From: Streptomyces sp. YS415
GTDB taxonomy: Bacteria; Actinomycetota; Actinomycetes; Streptomycetales; Streptomycetaceae
Length of the DNA: 64,000 nucleotides
Assembly (NCBI RefSeq): GCF_023544665.1
Contig: NZ_JAMJFL010000033.1
Coordinates: 1 to 64,000 of the forward strand
Direction: 5' to 3'
The notes beneath the pieces were generated by a model. That model searched no databases and was not told the origin of the DNA. It saw only the letters and a list, made by a program, of their open reading frames with translations. Shown piece by piece: positions 18,501 to 26,753 of the stretch. A program made the position numbers and the translations under genes. Within the stretch, counting starts at the first letter, position 1; the number at the start of each line of letters is the position of its first letter.

Positions 18501-18809
18501 GCGGTCTCGCTCCCGAAGCCGGCCGCCGGCACGTACACCATCGAGGTCGTGGGCTACGCGGTGCCGTCCGGCTCCACCGCCTACGACTACCTGGACGTGT
18601 TCTTCTCCGCCGCGCTCGGCTCGGTCAGCGTCGACGGGTCTGCGCCGGTGAAGCTGGGCACGGGCGACTCCGCCACGGTCTCCGCGAACGTCACCGTCGC
18701 GGCCGCCGCGCCGGAGGGCCGTGAGTTCTTCGGCCAGGTCGAACTGCTCAACGCGCGCGGCACGGTCGCGGGCGCCGGCAGCGTGAAGATCGAGAAGGTC
18801 ACCCCGTAG
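15519..18809 (+). CDS. Secreted subtilisin-family (S8) serine peptidase, large form
   Basis: About 1096 residues. ATG 15519 is spaced correctly from AAGGG; an in-frame ATG six bases upstream overlaps that site. A signal peptide ends near residue 40 (PLAFA), followed by a propeptide-like region. The catalytic triad is Asp205 (GVLDSG), His385 (EHGTHVAG) and Ser581 (GTSMASPQAAG); Asn for the oxyanion hole lies in ISAGNSGPG. A 180-residue insertion between Asp and His resembles tripeptidyl-peptidase II-like subtilases. About 450 C-terminal residues form beta-type domains, including two pre-peptidase-like repeats (HKSYYVTVPEGAKSLEVAIG and HTTTVEVPEGAASLDVAIG). No sorting signal, so it is released. 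Single-gene unit with a terminator. Confidence 0.93.
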   Translation: MTHTPQREPISGARRAARIAVAAGLVAALSAAGPIPLAFAEDTPAAADPAVKSAHDKLGSDDADLLADAKAAGDKNVTMMIATAPGRTEQVAADLDAVKGGSVGRAYDELGYVRATVPTAKADAAIAAAAKLSSVHGIDLREEIPLDDPVAATKESASTAAAYPAPGKNTPAENPYNPSFETGAVDFVEDHPKADGRGITIGVLDSGVDLSHPALQKTTTGERKIVDWVTATDPIVDSDATWRAMTTSVSGPSFTFSGRTWTAPAGSYQVNVFRESVTAGGDAKGDANRDGDTTDVWGVLYDATAGTVRVDLNNNADFGDDTPMKPYKDGFQIGWFGTDNPGTDVAERQPFVVEIRKDVPMDPYGGDWVGQKRDFVNIGVIESEHGTHVAGITAANGLFGGEMNGAAPGAKVVSSRACTWTGGCTNVALTEGMIDLVVNRGVDIVNMSIGGLPALNDGNNARAELYTRLIDTYGVQLVISAGNSGPGTNTIGDPALADKVISVGASVSKETWASNYGSLVQKRYAMMPFSSRGPREDGGFAPTLVAPGASVNTIQTWLPGLPVAEAGYSLPAGYGMLQGTSMASPQAAGASALLLSAAKRKGIELTPATLRTALTSTADHISGVQAYEEGAGLINIPDAWDAIKDGATAHTYAVKAPVDTAIDQFLKTPGFGTGLYDREGGLKAGQKKTYEITLTRTSGAERAIRHELHFENNAGDTFRIVGSDEVNLPLNQPVTVKVQAAPRSAGLKSAILEVDDPRTEGIDKQVMSTVVVAAPLQYTYSASGTVQRNSHKSYYVTVPEGAKSLEVAIGGLADKSQTRFIAIHPYGVPSDTTSTPNCYNNYLDGNGCKPDVRSYADPQPGVWEIEVESRRTSPLLDNPYKLDVTVLGAVFDPETVTVPEAKVGTPVEASWKVTNKFAALDGKLAGGPLGSSKAARPTIADHETHTTTVEVPEGAASLDVAIGNVSDTAADLDLTVYDKDGNQVAQAADGDSEEAVSLPKPAAGTYTIEVVGYAVPSGSTAYDYLDVFFSAALGSVSVDGSAPVKLGTGDSATVSANVTVAAAAPEGREFFGQVELLNARGTVAGAGSVKIEKVTP

Positions 18810-18825
18810 CTCCACGGCAGTACAG

Positions 18826-18857
18826 GGGCGGGCGTCCGTGCGGGCGCCCGCCCTTTT
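18826..18857. terminator. Terminator between convergent genes
   Basis: A 9-bp stem (18826-18834 with 18845-18853) followed by TTTT. It sits 17 bases after the subtilase stop and also just beyond the stop of the minus-strand gene at 18859. Confidence 0.85.
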
Positions 18858-18858
18858 C

Positions 18859-19584
18859 TCATCCGCAGTCCAGGGAGCGGGATTCGGGCAGCGCGTCGTC
18901 GATCCGGTCCCGCTCCCGGGCGACCTCCGTCTCACCGACGACCCACATGTCCGGCGGGGCGCCCTTCTCCGGGACGCCGAACAGGACGTGGTCGCCCGCG
19001 CGCAGGCCGGGAGCGGTGTTCTCGTCGATCACGTAAGCGAGGTCGTCGCCCCGCTCGGGCCCGGGCTTCCCGGGCTTGTGGACCCGGGTCAGCTCCACGG
19101 TCACCCGGATCAGCTCCGGGCCGCCGGCGGCGGCCGGTTCGGCGGAGCGGACCTCGCCCTCGGCGACCAGGTACGCGCAGGCGAGATAGCGGGGGCTGCC
19201 GAACAGGACGCCTTCACTGGTGTCCTGCTGCGCCTCCTTCGCGGCACTGGCGCCCGAGTCGGCGCTGCTCGCACCCGGGTCGGCCTGCACCACCAGCCAG
19301 CCGAGGCCCACCATCACGGTCGCCGCGGCGGCCGCCGCGAGGGTGCCGGCGGCGAGCCGAAAGGCACGGCGCCTCACCGGCCGTAGGGGCACGGGAGCCG
19401 GTGCGGGCTTCGGCGTCTCCCCTCCCAGGGCGCGGCCGATGATGTCCAGTTGCTCCCGCAGTGCGGTGATGTCGGCGGTCGCCGCGCGGTGTTCGGCGAG
19501 GTAGGCGGCGTCCGCCTCCTCGGGCAGGGGTTCGTCGGTGAGCGCGGCCATCAGCGCGTCGACGCCGTCGTGTTCGGCGGTCAC
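18859..19584 (-). CDS. Putative membrane-bound anti-sigma factor
   Basis: 241-residue single-pass membrane protein. A cytoplasmic acidic/helical N-terminus (about residues 1-72) is followed by one membrane helix (AAGTLAAAAAATVMVGLGWLVV) and a roughly 135-residue external domain with paired cysteines (LACAYLV and SLDCG). It starts at a GTG one base after the sigma-factor stop, so translation is coupled. It lacks the HxxxCxxC zinc motif of classical ZAS anti-sigmas; the role is inferred from position and topology. Confidence 0.75.
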   Translation of the reverse strand: MTAEHDGVDALMAALTDEPLPEEADAAYLAEHRAATADITALREQLDIIGRALGGETPKPAPAPVPLRPVRRRAFRLAAGTLAAAAAATVMVGLGWLVVQADPGASSADSGASAAKEAQQDTSEGVLFGSPRYLACAYLVAEGEVRSAEPAAAGGPELIRVTVELTRVHKPGKPGPERGDDLAYVIDENTAPGLRAGDHVLFGVPEKGAPPDMWVVGETEVARERDRIDDALPESRSLDCG

Positions 19585-19585
19585 G

Positions 19586-20131
19586 TCACACCACCTCGTC
19601 CTCGTGCAGGCGGGCGCGCAGAGCCCGTACCGCCGTGTGCAGCCTGCTCTTCACCGTGCCCTCGGGGACGGCGAGTTGCTCGGCGATGTCCCGTACCGGC
19701 AGGTCGGCGTAGAAGCGCAGGACGACCACCTGACGCTGGGCGTCGGGCAGTTCGTCCAAGCCCTGGGCCACGGCGAGGGAGAGCAGGCTGGTGTCCTCGC
19801 CGGAGGGGTGCTCGCTCTGGCGCAGGGCGGCGAGCCGCTCGCCGAGCCGTTCCTGGCGCTTCTTGGCCCGGTGCCAGTCCATGGCGAGGTTGGAGGCGAC
19901 CACCGCCGCCCACGCCGAGACGTCCCGCGGCGCCTCCCGGCCGCTCGCCGCGCGTTCCAGCAGCCGCAGGCGGACCTGCTGCACCCCGTCCGGCAGGTCC
20001 GCCTGCGGCACCCCGCCGAGCGCGAGCACCGCCCGCACCCTGCGCTCCTGAGCCGCGTCCAGGGGATCGTCCGGCACGTCGTGCACCGGGTCCCCCTGGC
20101 CGCGCCGGGTCTTTCTGCGCAGCACAGCCAC
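19586..20131 (-). CDS. ECF-type RNA polymerase sigma factor
   Basis: 181-residue sigma-70 family protein of group 4. Region 2 spans about residues 45-95 (DVSAWAAVVASNLAMDWHRAKKRQ), and region 4 covers the C-terminal 55 residues (ELPDAQRQVVVLRFYADLPVRDIAEQL, then EGTVKSRLHTA). The start may be GTG 20131 or the next GTG six bases downstream, which is better placed relative to the GGGGAGGGG tract. Cotranscribed with the anti-sigma-like gene. The inducing signal is unknown. Confidence 0.88.
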   Translation of the reverse strand: MAVLRRKTRRGQGDPVHDVPDDPLDAAQERRVRAVLALGGVPQADLPDGVQQVRLRLLERAASGREAPRDVSAWAAVVASNLAMDWHRAKKRQERLGERLAALRQSEHPSGEDTSLLSLAVAQGLDELPDAQRQVVVLRFYADLPVRDIAEQLAVPEGTVKSRLHTAVRALRARLHEDEVV

Positions 20132-20237
20132 CCCTCCCCTCGCCGCGTTTCCCCTATGACGCCGGTGCGGGAGAAAACGTTCGACCCGGACTGCGGAATC
20201 TTTTCTTCACATCATTTCCACTGTCACCATGTGCCCC

Positions 20238-22376
20238 ATGACGCACATCACCAAAGGGGCCAACACCCCTGTCCCCGCAGGTCTGCTGAGGGTCGCCGTC
20301 TGCCGGCGCAAGGTCGGGGGGACGCCCGCGGTGGAGGTCTCGGCGCTGCTGCTGGACGCGGCGGGCAAGGTACGGGGTGACGCCGACCTCGTCTTCCACG
20401 GCCGGCCCGCGCATCCCTCGGGGGCGGTCCGCCACGTGGGCACCGGCGACAGCGGGGAACAGCTCGCGGAGTGGCTGGAGCTGGACCTGCCCCGGGTGGA
20501 ACCGGCGGTCCAGCGGGTGCTGATCGCCGGGTCCTGCGACGACGGCACCTTCGGGGCGGTGCCGGGGCTCGCGGCGCAGACCGTGGCGCCGGACGGCACG
20601 ATCGTCGCGCACTACGAGGTGACGGACGCGTCGAGCGAGACGGCCTTCGTGCTCGGGGAGTTCTACCGGCGCGACGGCGCCTGGAAGTTCCGTGCGGTCG
20701 GGCAGGGCTACGACTCGGGGCTGGCGGGGCTCGCCACGGACTTCGGGATCGTGGTGGCGGAGGAGCCGGTGCCGGTGGCTCCGGTGGGACCGACGGCTTC
20801 GGTGGGACCGGTGATGATCACCGGGGTGGCGAAGACCTCGGCACCGCCGCCCACCGCGGTCGTCCCACCGCCCACCGTCGCCGTGCCCCCGCCCGCCGCC
20901 GTCGTCGTGTCCCCGCCCGCCGCGGTCGTGCCGGTGCCCGCGCCGGCCGCCACCGCTGCTCCCTGGAGCGAGGGATTCTTCGACTTCGAGCCGTACGTCC
21001 GCAGCGGCAAGGGCAGCTCCAAGATCACCATGGACATTCCGTTCCCCCCGGACTCGGGTCCGGTGATCATGGAGGCCCGGGTCGAGGACTACCAGTGGAT
21101 CCAGGTCGAGCTGCGCGGACGCGACGACACGATCTTCTGCCACGACCTGCCCGAGCACCACGGCCGGGTCCTGTTCGTGCCGCCCCGCAAGGGCGGACCG
21201 CTGCGGCTGAACGTGAGCTGCTCCGGGAACTGGAAGCTCACCGTCCTGCCCCTGTCGGCGGCCCGTCCGTTCGATGCCGAAACGGTCCGCGGCAGCGGCC
21301 CCGAGGTCCTTTTCTACTCGGGCGCCGAGGCCGATCTGAAGGTGCGTGCGACCGACCGCCACAACGGCTGGTTCCAGCTGAACTGCCACCGGGGCGACAC
21401 CCCGGAGGAGCTCAAGCACCCGGAGCGGCTGGTCCACGCCTGGAACGGCAAGCGGGTCAAGGAGACCGTCCGGATCACCGAAGGCCCCATCCTGCTCTCG
21501 ATCGACAAGAGCCGCCACCAGTGGGAGCTCACCACCTCCCCGGTGCCCGTCCCCAAGCGCGGCAAGGACGGCCGGACGGATGCCTACGAGGGCCGCGGCG
21601 AGAAGACGATCACGCTCGTCAACCCGCGGCCCGGGCGCCCGTCGCTGCTCCAGTACGAGTTCACGGGTGCCGAGCGCAGCTACGACACCGAACTGAAGCT
21701 CGTCGACGAGTACGGCGACGAGGACGAGTGGCTGAAGACCTACACGCACGGCACCCGCGGCACGGTCGTGATGTTCAGCCAGGGCCAGGCCGAGCGGACG
21801 GTACGGGTCAAGCACTCCGGCAAGTGGTCGCTGCGCCTGCTCCCCGAGGACGAGGCGCCGCTGCTCGGCCGCTCGGCCGAGGGCAAGGGCACCACCGTCC
21901 TGCGGTACGCGGGGCCGCCCACGCTGCTGACCGTGCGCAAGACATCGCTGGGCAAGGACGAGAAGCTGTGCGTGTACGCGGTGAACCACCCGTTCGGCAG
22001 GCCGGTGATCGTCCTCGACACGCACGGCCGCCGGCGCCCCTCGCTCGGTCCCGTCTTCGTGGACCCGGGCGGCACCTGCTTCGTGTCCGTGTACGCCACC
22101 GACGGCACGAAATGGCGTCTGGAGCCGGAGGCGCTCGGCGCGGCGACCGGGCTCGGCCCGCGGAACCAGGGCGAGGGATACGGAGTCGTACGTCACACCG
22201 GGGCCGAGGCCGAGATGGTCGTCGCCGGGTCGAGCGTGATCATGCACGTCTACGAACTGGACGAAAACCTGTTCCCGAAGCGGAAAATCACGGGTTCTTC
22301 CGGGCCGTACCGGATCCAGAGCTCAATCCTGCACGTCCGGGCGCTGGGCGCGTGGGTGATCGAACTGCGGCCCTGA
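20238..22376 (+). CDS. TerD-domain protein with five C-terminal beta repeats
   Basis: 712-residue cytoplasmic protein. Residues 1-175 are a TerD domain (LLRVAVCRRKVGGTPAVEVS, then GSCDDGTFGAV, then FVLGEFYRRDGAWKFRAVGQGY). Residues 178-236 are a Val/Pro/Ala-rich linker. The rest reads as five repeats of roughly 80-100 residues, each closing with an aromatic strand: GNWKLTV, HQWELTT, GKWSLRL, TKWRLEP and GAWVIEL. TerD proteins bind calcium and belong to stress/tellurite-type (Ter) systems; no other ter gene is adjacent. ATG 20238 is chosen over one nine bases upstream. Divergent from the sigma factor at 20131. Confidence 0.82.
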   Translation: MTHITKGANTPVPAGLLRVAVCRRKVGGTPAVEVSALLLDAAGKVRGDADLVFHGRPAHPSGAVRHVGTGDSGEQLAEWLELDLPRVEPAVQRVLIAGSCDDGTFGAVPGLAAQTVAPDGTIVAHYEVTDASSETAFVLGEFYRRDGAWKFRAVGQGYDSGLAGLATDFGIVVAEEPVPVAPVGPTASVGPVMITGVAKTSAPPPTAVVPPPTVAVPPPAAVVVSPPAAVVPVPAPAATAAPWSEGFFDFEPYVRSGKGSSKITMDIPFPPDSGPVIMEARVEDYQWIQVELRGRDDTIFCHDLPEHHGRVLFVPPRKGGPLRLNVSCSGNWKLTVLPLSAARPFDAETVRGSGPEVLFYSGAEADLKVRATDRHNGWFQLNCHRGDTPEELKHPERLVHAWNGKRVKETVRITEGPILLSIDKSRHQWELTTSPVPVPKRGKDGRTDAYEGRGEKTITLVNPRPGRPSLLQYEFTGAERSYDTELKLVDEYGDEDEWLKTYTHGTRGTVVMFSQGQAERTVRVKHSGKWSLRLLPEDEAPLLGRSAEGKGTTVLRYAGPPTLLTVRKTSLGKDEKLCVYAVNHPFGRPVIVLDTHGRRRPSLGPVFVDPGGTCFVSVYATDGTKWRLEPEALGAATGLGPRNQGEGYGVVRHTGAEAEMVVAGSSVIMHVYELDENLFPKRKITGSSGPYRIQSSILHVRALGAWVIELRP

Positions 22377-22484
22377 AGGGAGTGGCGTCCCATCACTCGG
22401 GCAAACGATTGGACACAACGGCCCGGATGGGACGCATCATGGAAACGTCCAGGCCACGCAATGCGCCACAGCGAAGGAGTCACC

Positions 22485-23525
22485 GTGAGGGTCGGAATCG
22501 TCGGAGCCACCGGACAGGTCGGCACGGTCATGCGAAGGATCCTCACGGAGCGGAACTTCCCCGTCACGGAGCTGCGCCTGTTCGCCTCGGCCCGCTCCGC
22601 GGGGACGGTCCTGGACGGTGTCACGGTGGAGGACGCTTCGGCGGCCGACTACACGGGCCTGGACATCGTGCTGTTCTCGGCGGGCGGCGCGACCTCGAAG
22701 GCGCTGGCCGAGAAGGTCGCCGCGCAGGGCGCCGTCGTGATCGACAACTCCTCGGCCTGGCGCAAGGACCCCGAGGTCCCGCTGGTCGTCTCCGAGGTGA
22801 ACCCGCACGCCGTCGCCGACCGGCCCAAGGGCATCATCGCCAACCCGAACTGCACCACGATGGCCGCGATGCCCGTGCTCAGGCCGCTGCACCAGGAGGC
22901 GGGCCTGGAGGCGCTGGTCGTCGCCACCTACCAGGCGGTGTCCGGATCCGGGGTCGCGGGCGTGGCGGAGCTGCACGGCCAGGCGCAGAAGGTGGTCGCC
23001 GAGGCCGACCGGCTCACCCATGACGGCGAGGCGGTCGACTTCCCCGCCCCGCAGGTCTACAAGCGCCCCATCGCCTTCAATGTGCTGCCGCTGGCCGGCT
23101 CGATCGTCGAGGACGGTCTGAACGAGACCGACGAGGAGCAGAAGCTCCGCAACGAGTCCCGCAAGATCCTGGAGATCCCCGGGCTGAAGGTCTCCGGCAC
23201 CTGTGTGCGGGTCCCGGTCTTCTCCGGCCACTCCCTCCAGGTCAACGCCCGCTTCGCCCGCCCGATCAGCGCGGAGCGCGCGACCGAGCTGCTGGCCGCC
23301 GCCCCCGGCGTGGTCCTCTCCGACATCCCGACCCCGCTGCAGGCGGCCGGCAAGGACGCCTCCTTCGTCGGCCGGATCCGCGAGGACGAGACGGTGGAGC
23401 ACGGCCTGGCCCTGTTCATCTCCAACGACAACCTCCGCAAGGGCGCCGCGCTGAACGCGGTGCAGATCGCGGAGCTGGTGGCGGCCGAGCTGAAGGGCCA
23501 GGGCCTGCCGAACGAGAGCGACTAG
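22485..23525 (+). CDS. asd: Aspartate-semialdehyde dehydrogenase
   Basis: 346-residue NADP-dependent enzyme that reduces aspartyl phosphate to aspartate semialdehyde, feeding lysine/diaminopimelate, threonine and methionine synthesis. Seen: Rossmann motif GIVGATGQVG at the N-terminus, catalytic Cys123 in NPNCTTM, and active-site His249 in GHSLQV. GTG 22485 has AAGGAG seven bases upstream. Aspartokinase is not next door, so the gene stands alone. Its stop overlaps the stop of the convergent DUF1203 gene by three bases. Confidence 0.96.
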   Translation: MRVGIVGATGQVGTVMRRILTERNFPVTELRLFASARSAGTVLDGVTVEDASAADYTGLDIVLFSAGGATSKALAEKVAAQGAVVIDNSSAWRKDPEVPLVVSEVNPHAVADRPKGIIANPNCTTMAAMPVLRPLHQEAGLEALVVATYQAVSGSGVAGVAELHGQAQKVVAEADRLTHDGEAVDFPAPQVYKRPIAFNVLPLAGSIVEDGLNETDEEQKLRNESRKILEIPGLKVSGTCVRVPVFSGHSLQVNARFARPISAERATELLAAAPGVVLSDIPTPLQAAGKDASFVGRIREDETVEHGLALFISNDNLRKGAALNAVQIAELVAAELKGQGLPNESD

Positions 23526-23995
23526 GCCCTGGTGACCTCGTAGAGGAAGCAGCCGTACTCGACGGCCCGGACGTGGACGAGTGCCACGGACGGGTCGTCG
23601 AACGCGTTGCGGAAGGCTTCGTCGTCCGGGGCCGCGACCAGCTCCCCGCCGAGGATGCGGCCGTCGGCGGAGTAGCGGCGGACGGTCCGGTGCGTGTTGG
23701 CGAAGGGATGGCCGTCGCCCTCCTGCGGTCCCGCGCACTCCTCGGCGTGGATGAAGACCGGGCCCTGTTCGTCGTAGGGGCCGGGGTCCGCGCCCGTCCC
23801 GGCCGCCCAGCGGCGCAGCGGCGCGTAGCTGACCAGCGCGATCCGCTCGCCGGGTGTGCTGCGGCGAAGACAGCAGCGCAGCGGTGCCCCGCCCTCCTCG
23901 TCGGTCAGCGGGACGGCCGGGCGCCCCGCGTCGTCGACGGAGCGCAGCTCCTTCAGGGCCGGGGCGGGGACGGGTCGTGCGCGGTAGATCGCCAT
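23522..23995 (-). CDS. DUF1203 family protein
   Basis: 157-residue soluble protein of the DUF1203 family: GGAPLRCCLRRSTPGERIALVSY, then GPVFIHAEEC, then VALVHVRAVEYGCFLYEV at the C-terminus. The clustered cysteines (CC near residue 41, HAEEC, GC) are a family trait, but no reaction is known. ATG 23995 is chosen because upstream codons lie in the pepN promoter region. Confidence 0.85.
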   Translation of the reverse strand: MAIYRARPVPAPALKELRSVDDAGRPAVPLTDEEGGAPLRCCLRRSTPGERIALVSYAPLRRWAAGTGADPGPYDEQGPVFIHAEECAGPQEGDGHPFANTHRTVRRYSADGRILGGELVAAPDDEAFRNAFDDPSVALVHVRAVEYGCFLYEVTRA

Positions 23996-24107
23996 GACTC
24001 CACGCTGCCGCCCCCGGGCCCCGTTCACCGGCGGTAAACGGACATCGCCTTCCACACAGGTCCCATGGAAGGATGACCGAACCCACACATAACGAGGAGA
24101 TGACCGC

Positions 24108-26687
24108 GTGCCTGGCACAAACCTGACTCGCGAAGAGGCGCAGCAGCGGGCGAAGCTGCTCACCGTTGACTCGTACGAGATCGATCTCGACCTCTCCGGC
24201 GCGCAGGAGGGCGGAACCTACCGGTCCGCGACCACGGTGCGCTTCGACGTCGCCGAGGGAGGGGCCGAGTCCTTCATCGACCTCGTCGCTCCCGCCGTGC
24301 ACGAGGTCACCCTCAACGGCGACGCGCTCGACCCGGCCGAGGTCTTCAAGGACTCGCGGATCGCCCTGCCCGGGCTGCTGGAGGGCCGCAACGTCCTGCG
24401 GGTCGTCGCGGAGTGCGCGTACACCAACACCGGTGAGGGCCTGCACCGGTTCGTCGACCCGGTCGACAACCAGGCGTACCTCTACACCCAGTTCGAGGTG
24501 CCGGACGCCCGCCGGGTCTTCGCCTCCTTCGAGCAGCCGGATCTCAAGGCGACCTTCCGGTTCACCGTGAAGGCGCCGGCCGGCTGGACCGTCGTCTCCA
24601 ACTCGCCCACGCCCGAGCCCAAGGACGACGTCTGGGCCTTCGAGCCGACCCCGCGGATCTCCACGTACATCACCGCGCTGATCGTCGGCCCCTACCACTC
24701 GGTGCACAGCGCCTACGAGAAGGACGGCCAGTCGGTCCCGCTCGGCATCTACTGCCGCCCCTCGCTCGCCGAGTACCTGGACTCGGACGCGATCTTCGAG
24801 GTCACCCGGCAGGGCTTCGACTGGTTCCAGGAGAAGTTCGACTACGACTACCCCTTCCAGAAGTACGACCAGCTGTTCGTGCCGGAGTTCAACGCGGGCG
24901 CGATGGAGAACGCGGGCGCGGTGACCATCCGCGACCAGTACGTGTTCCGCTCCAAGGTGACGGACGCGGCCTACGAGATCCGCGCCGAGACGATCCTGCA
25001 CGAGCTGGCCCACATGTGGTTCGGCGACCTGGTCACCATGGAGTGGTGGAACGACCTGTGGCTGAACGAGTCGTTCGCCACCTACACCTCCATCGCCTGC
25101 CAGGCGTACGCGCCCGGCTCGCGCTGGCCGCACTCGTGGACGACGTTCGCCAACTCCATGAAGACCTGGGCCTACCGCCAGGACCAGCTGCCCTCCACGC
25201 ATCCGATCATGGCCGAGATCCGCGACCTGGACGACGTCCTGGTCAACTTCGACGGCATCACCTACGCCAAGGGCGCCTCGGTCCTGAAGCAGCTGGTCGC
25301 GTACGTCGGCATGGACGAGTTCTTCCGGGGCGTGCAGGCGTACTTCAAGGCGCACGCGTTCGGCAACACGCGGCTGAGCGATCTGCTGGGCGCGCTGGAG
25401 GAGACCTCCGGCCGTGATCTGAAGGCCTGGTCGAAGGCGTGGCTGGAGACGGCCGGCATCAACGTCCTGCGCCCGCAGATCGAGACGGACGCGGAGGGCC
25501 TGATCACCTCCTTCGCCATCCGCCAGGAGGCCCCCGCCCTGCCGGCCGGGGCGAAGGGTGAGCCGACGCTGCGCCCGCACCGGATCGCGGTCGGCCTGTA
25601 CGAGCGCGACGAGGCCGGCGGCAAGCTGGTGCGCCGGGAGCGGGTCGAGCTGGACGTGGACGGCGAACTGACGGCCGTACCGCAGCTGGTGGGCAAGCGC
25701 CGTCCGGCGGTCGTGCTGCTCAACGACGACGACCTGTCCTACGCCAAGGTCCGCCTGGACGAGGAGTCGCTGGCGTTCGTCACGGAGCACCTCGGCGACT
25801 TCGAGTCCTCGCTGCCGCGCGCGCTGTGCTGGGCGTCGGCGTGGGACATGACGCGGGACGCCGAACTCGCCGCCCGCGACTACCTCTCCCTGGTCCTGTC
25901 CGGCATCGGCAAGGAGTCGGACATCGGTGTCGTGCAGTCGCTGCACCGGCAGGTGAAGCTGGCGATCGACCTGTACGCCGACCCGGCCGCCCGGGAGACC
26001 CTGCTGGCCCGCTGGACCGACGCGACCCTCGCCCATCTGCGGGCGGCGGAGGCGGGCAGCGACCACCAGCTCGCGTGGGCACGGGCGTTCGCGTCCGCGG
26101 CCCGTACGCCGGAGCAGCTCGATCTGCTGGAGGCGCTGCTGGCCGGCTCGCGGTCCATCGAGGGCCTGGCCGTCGACACGGAGCTGCGCTGGGCGTTCGT
26201 GCACCGCCTGGCAGCGGTGGGCCGCTTCGACGAGGCGGAGATCGCGAGCGAGTACGAGCGGGACCGGACGGCGGCCGGTGAGCGGCACGTGGCCACCGCG
26301 CGCGCGGCCCGCCCGACCGCGGAGGCGAAGGCGGAGGCCTGGGCCTCGGTCATCGAGTCGGACAAGCTCCCGAACGCAGTCCAGGAGGCGGTGATCGGCG
26401 GCTTCGTGCAGACGGACCAGCGGGAGCTGCTGGCGCCGTACACGGACCGCTACTTCGACGTCCTGAAGAGCATCTGGGACAGCCGCTCGCACGAGATCGC
26501 GCAGCAGATCGCGACCGGCCTGTACCCGACGCTCCAGGTCTCCGAGGAGACCCTGGCGAAGACGGACGCCTGGCTGGCCTCCGCCGAGCCGAGCGCGGCC
26601 CTGCGCCGTCTGGTCTCGGAATCCCGCGCGGGCGTGGAGCGCGCGCTGAAGGCCCAGGCGGCGGACGCGGCGGCGACGGCCGAGTAA
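24108..26687 (+). CDS. pepN: Aminopeptidase N (M1 family), copy 2
   Basis: 859-residue zinc aminopeptidase, a paralogue of the gene at 6139 with the same layout and the same type of GTG start (MPGTNLTREEAQQRAKLL). GAMEN lies around residue 266; the zinc site is HELAH from His298 with LNESFATYTS carrying the third ligand. This copy keeps the canonical LNESFA and is the closer match to the usual Streptomyces PepN. GAGGAG lies upstream. A 13-bp terminator follows. Confidence 0.96.
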   Translation: MPGTNLTREEAQQRAKLLTVDSYEIDLDLSGAQEGGTYRSATTVRFDVAEGGAESFIDLVAPAVHEVTLNGDALDPAEVFKDSRIALPGLLEGRNVLRVVAECAYTNTGEGLHRFVDPVDNQAYLYTQFEVPDARRVFASFEQPDLKATFRFTVKAPAGWTVVSNSPTPEPKDDVWAFEPTPRISTYITALIVGPYHSVHSAYEKDGQSVPLGIYCRPSLAEYLDSDAIFEVTRQGFDWFQEKFDYDYPFQKYDQLFVPEFNAGAMENAGAVTIRDQYVFRSKVTDAAYEIRAETILHELAHMWFGDLVTMEWWNDLWLNESFATYTSIACQAYAPGSRWPHSWTTFANSMKTWAYRQDQLPSTHPIMAEIRDLDDVLVNFDGITYAKGASVLKQLVAYVGMDEFFRGVQAYFKAHAFGNTRLSDLLGALEETSGRDLKAWSKAWLETAGINVLRPQIETDAEGLITSFAIRQEAPALPAGAKGEPTLRPHRIAVGLYERDEAGGKLVRRERVELDVDGELTAVPQLVGKRRPAVVLLNDDDLSYAKVRLDEESLAFVTEHLGDFESSLPRALCWASAWDMTRDAELAARDYLSLVLSGIGKESDIGVVQSLHRQVKLAIDLYADPAARETLLARWTDATLAHLRAAEAGSDHQLAWARAFASAARTPEQLDLLEALLAGSRSIEGLAVDTELRWAFVHRLAAVGRFDEAEIASEYERDRTAAGERHVATARAARPTAEAKAEAWASVIESDKLPNAVQEAVIGGFVQTDQRELLAPYTDRYFDVLKSIWDSRSHEIAQQIATGLYPTLQVSEETLAKTDAWLASAEPSAALRRLVSESRAGVERALKAQAADAAATAE

Positions 26688-26707
26688 CCGGCGGCAACGA
26701 GACGAGG

Positions 26708-26739
26708 AGGGGCGCCCGGTCCGGCACCGGGCGCCCCTT
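26708..26739. terminator. Terminator between pepN and LysR gene
   Basis: A perfect 13-bp stem (26708-26720 with 26726-26738), a 5-nt loop, and TT after the stem. It serves two convergent genes. Confidence 0.85.
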
Positions 26740-26753
26740 CGCGCTTGCCCCGC

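Noticed and set aside
15504..18935. Long minus-strand open frame opposite the subtilase
   Set aside because: No start context or motif; codon composition is the mirror of the subtilase reading frame.
22437..26492. Long minus-strand open frame opposite asd and pepN
   Set aside because: Spans three real genes on both strands and has no recognisable protein features.
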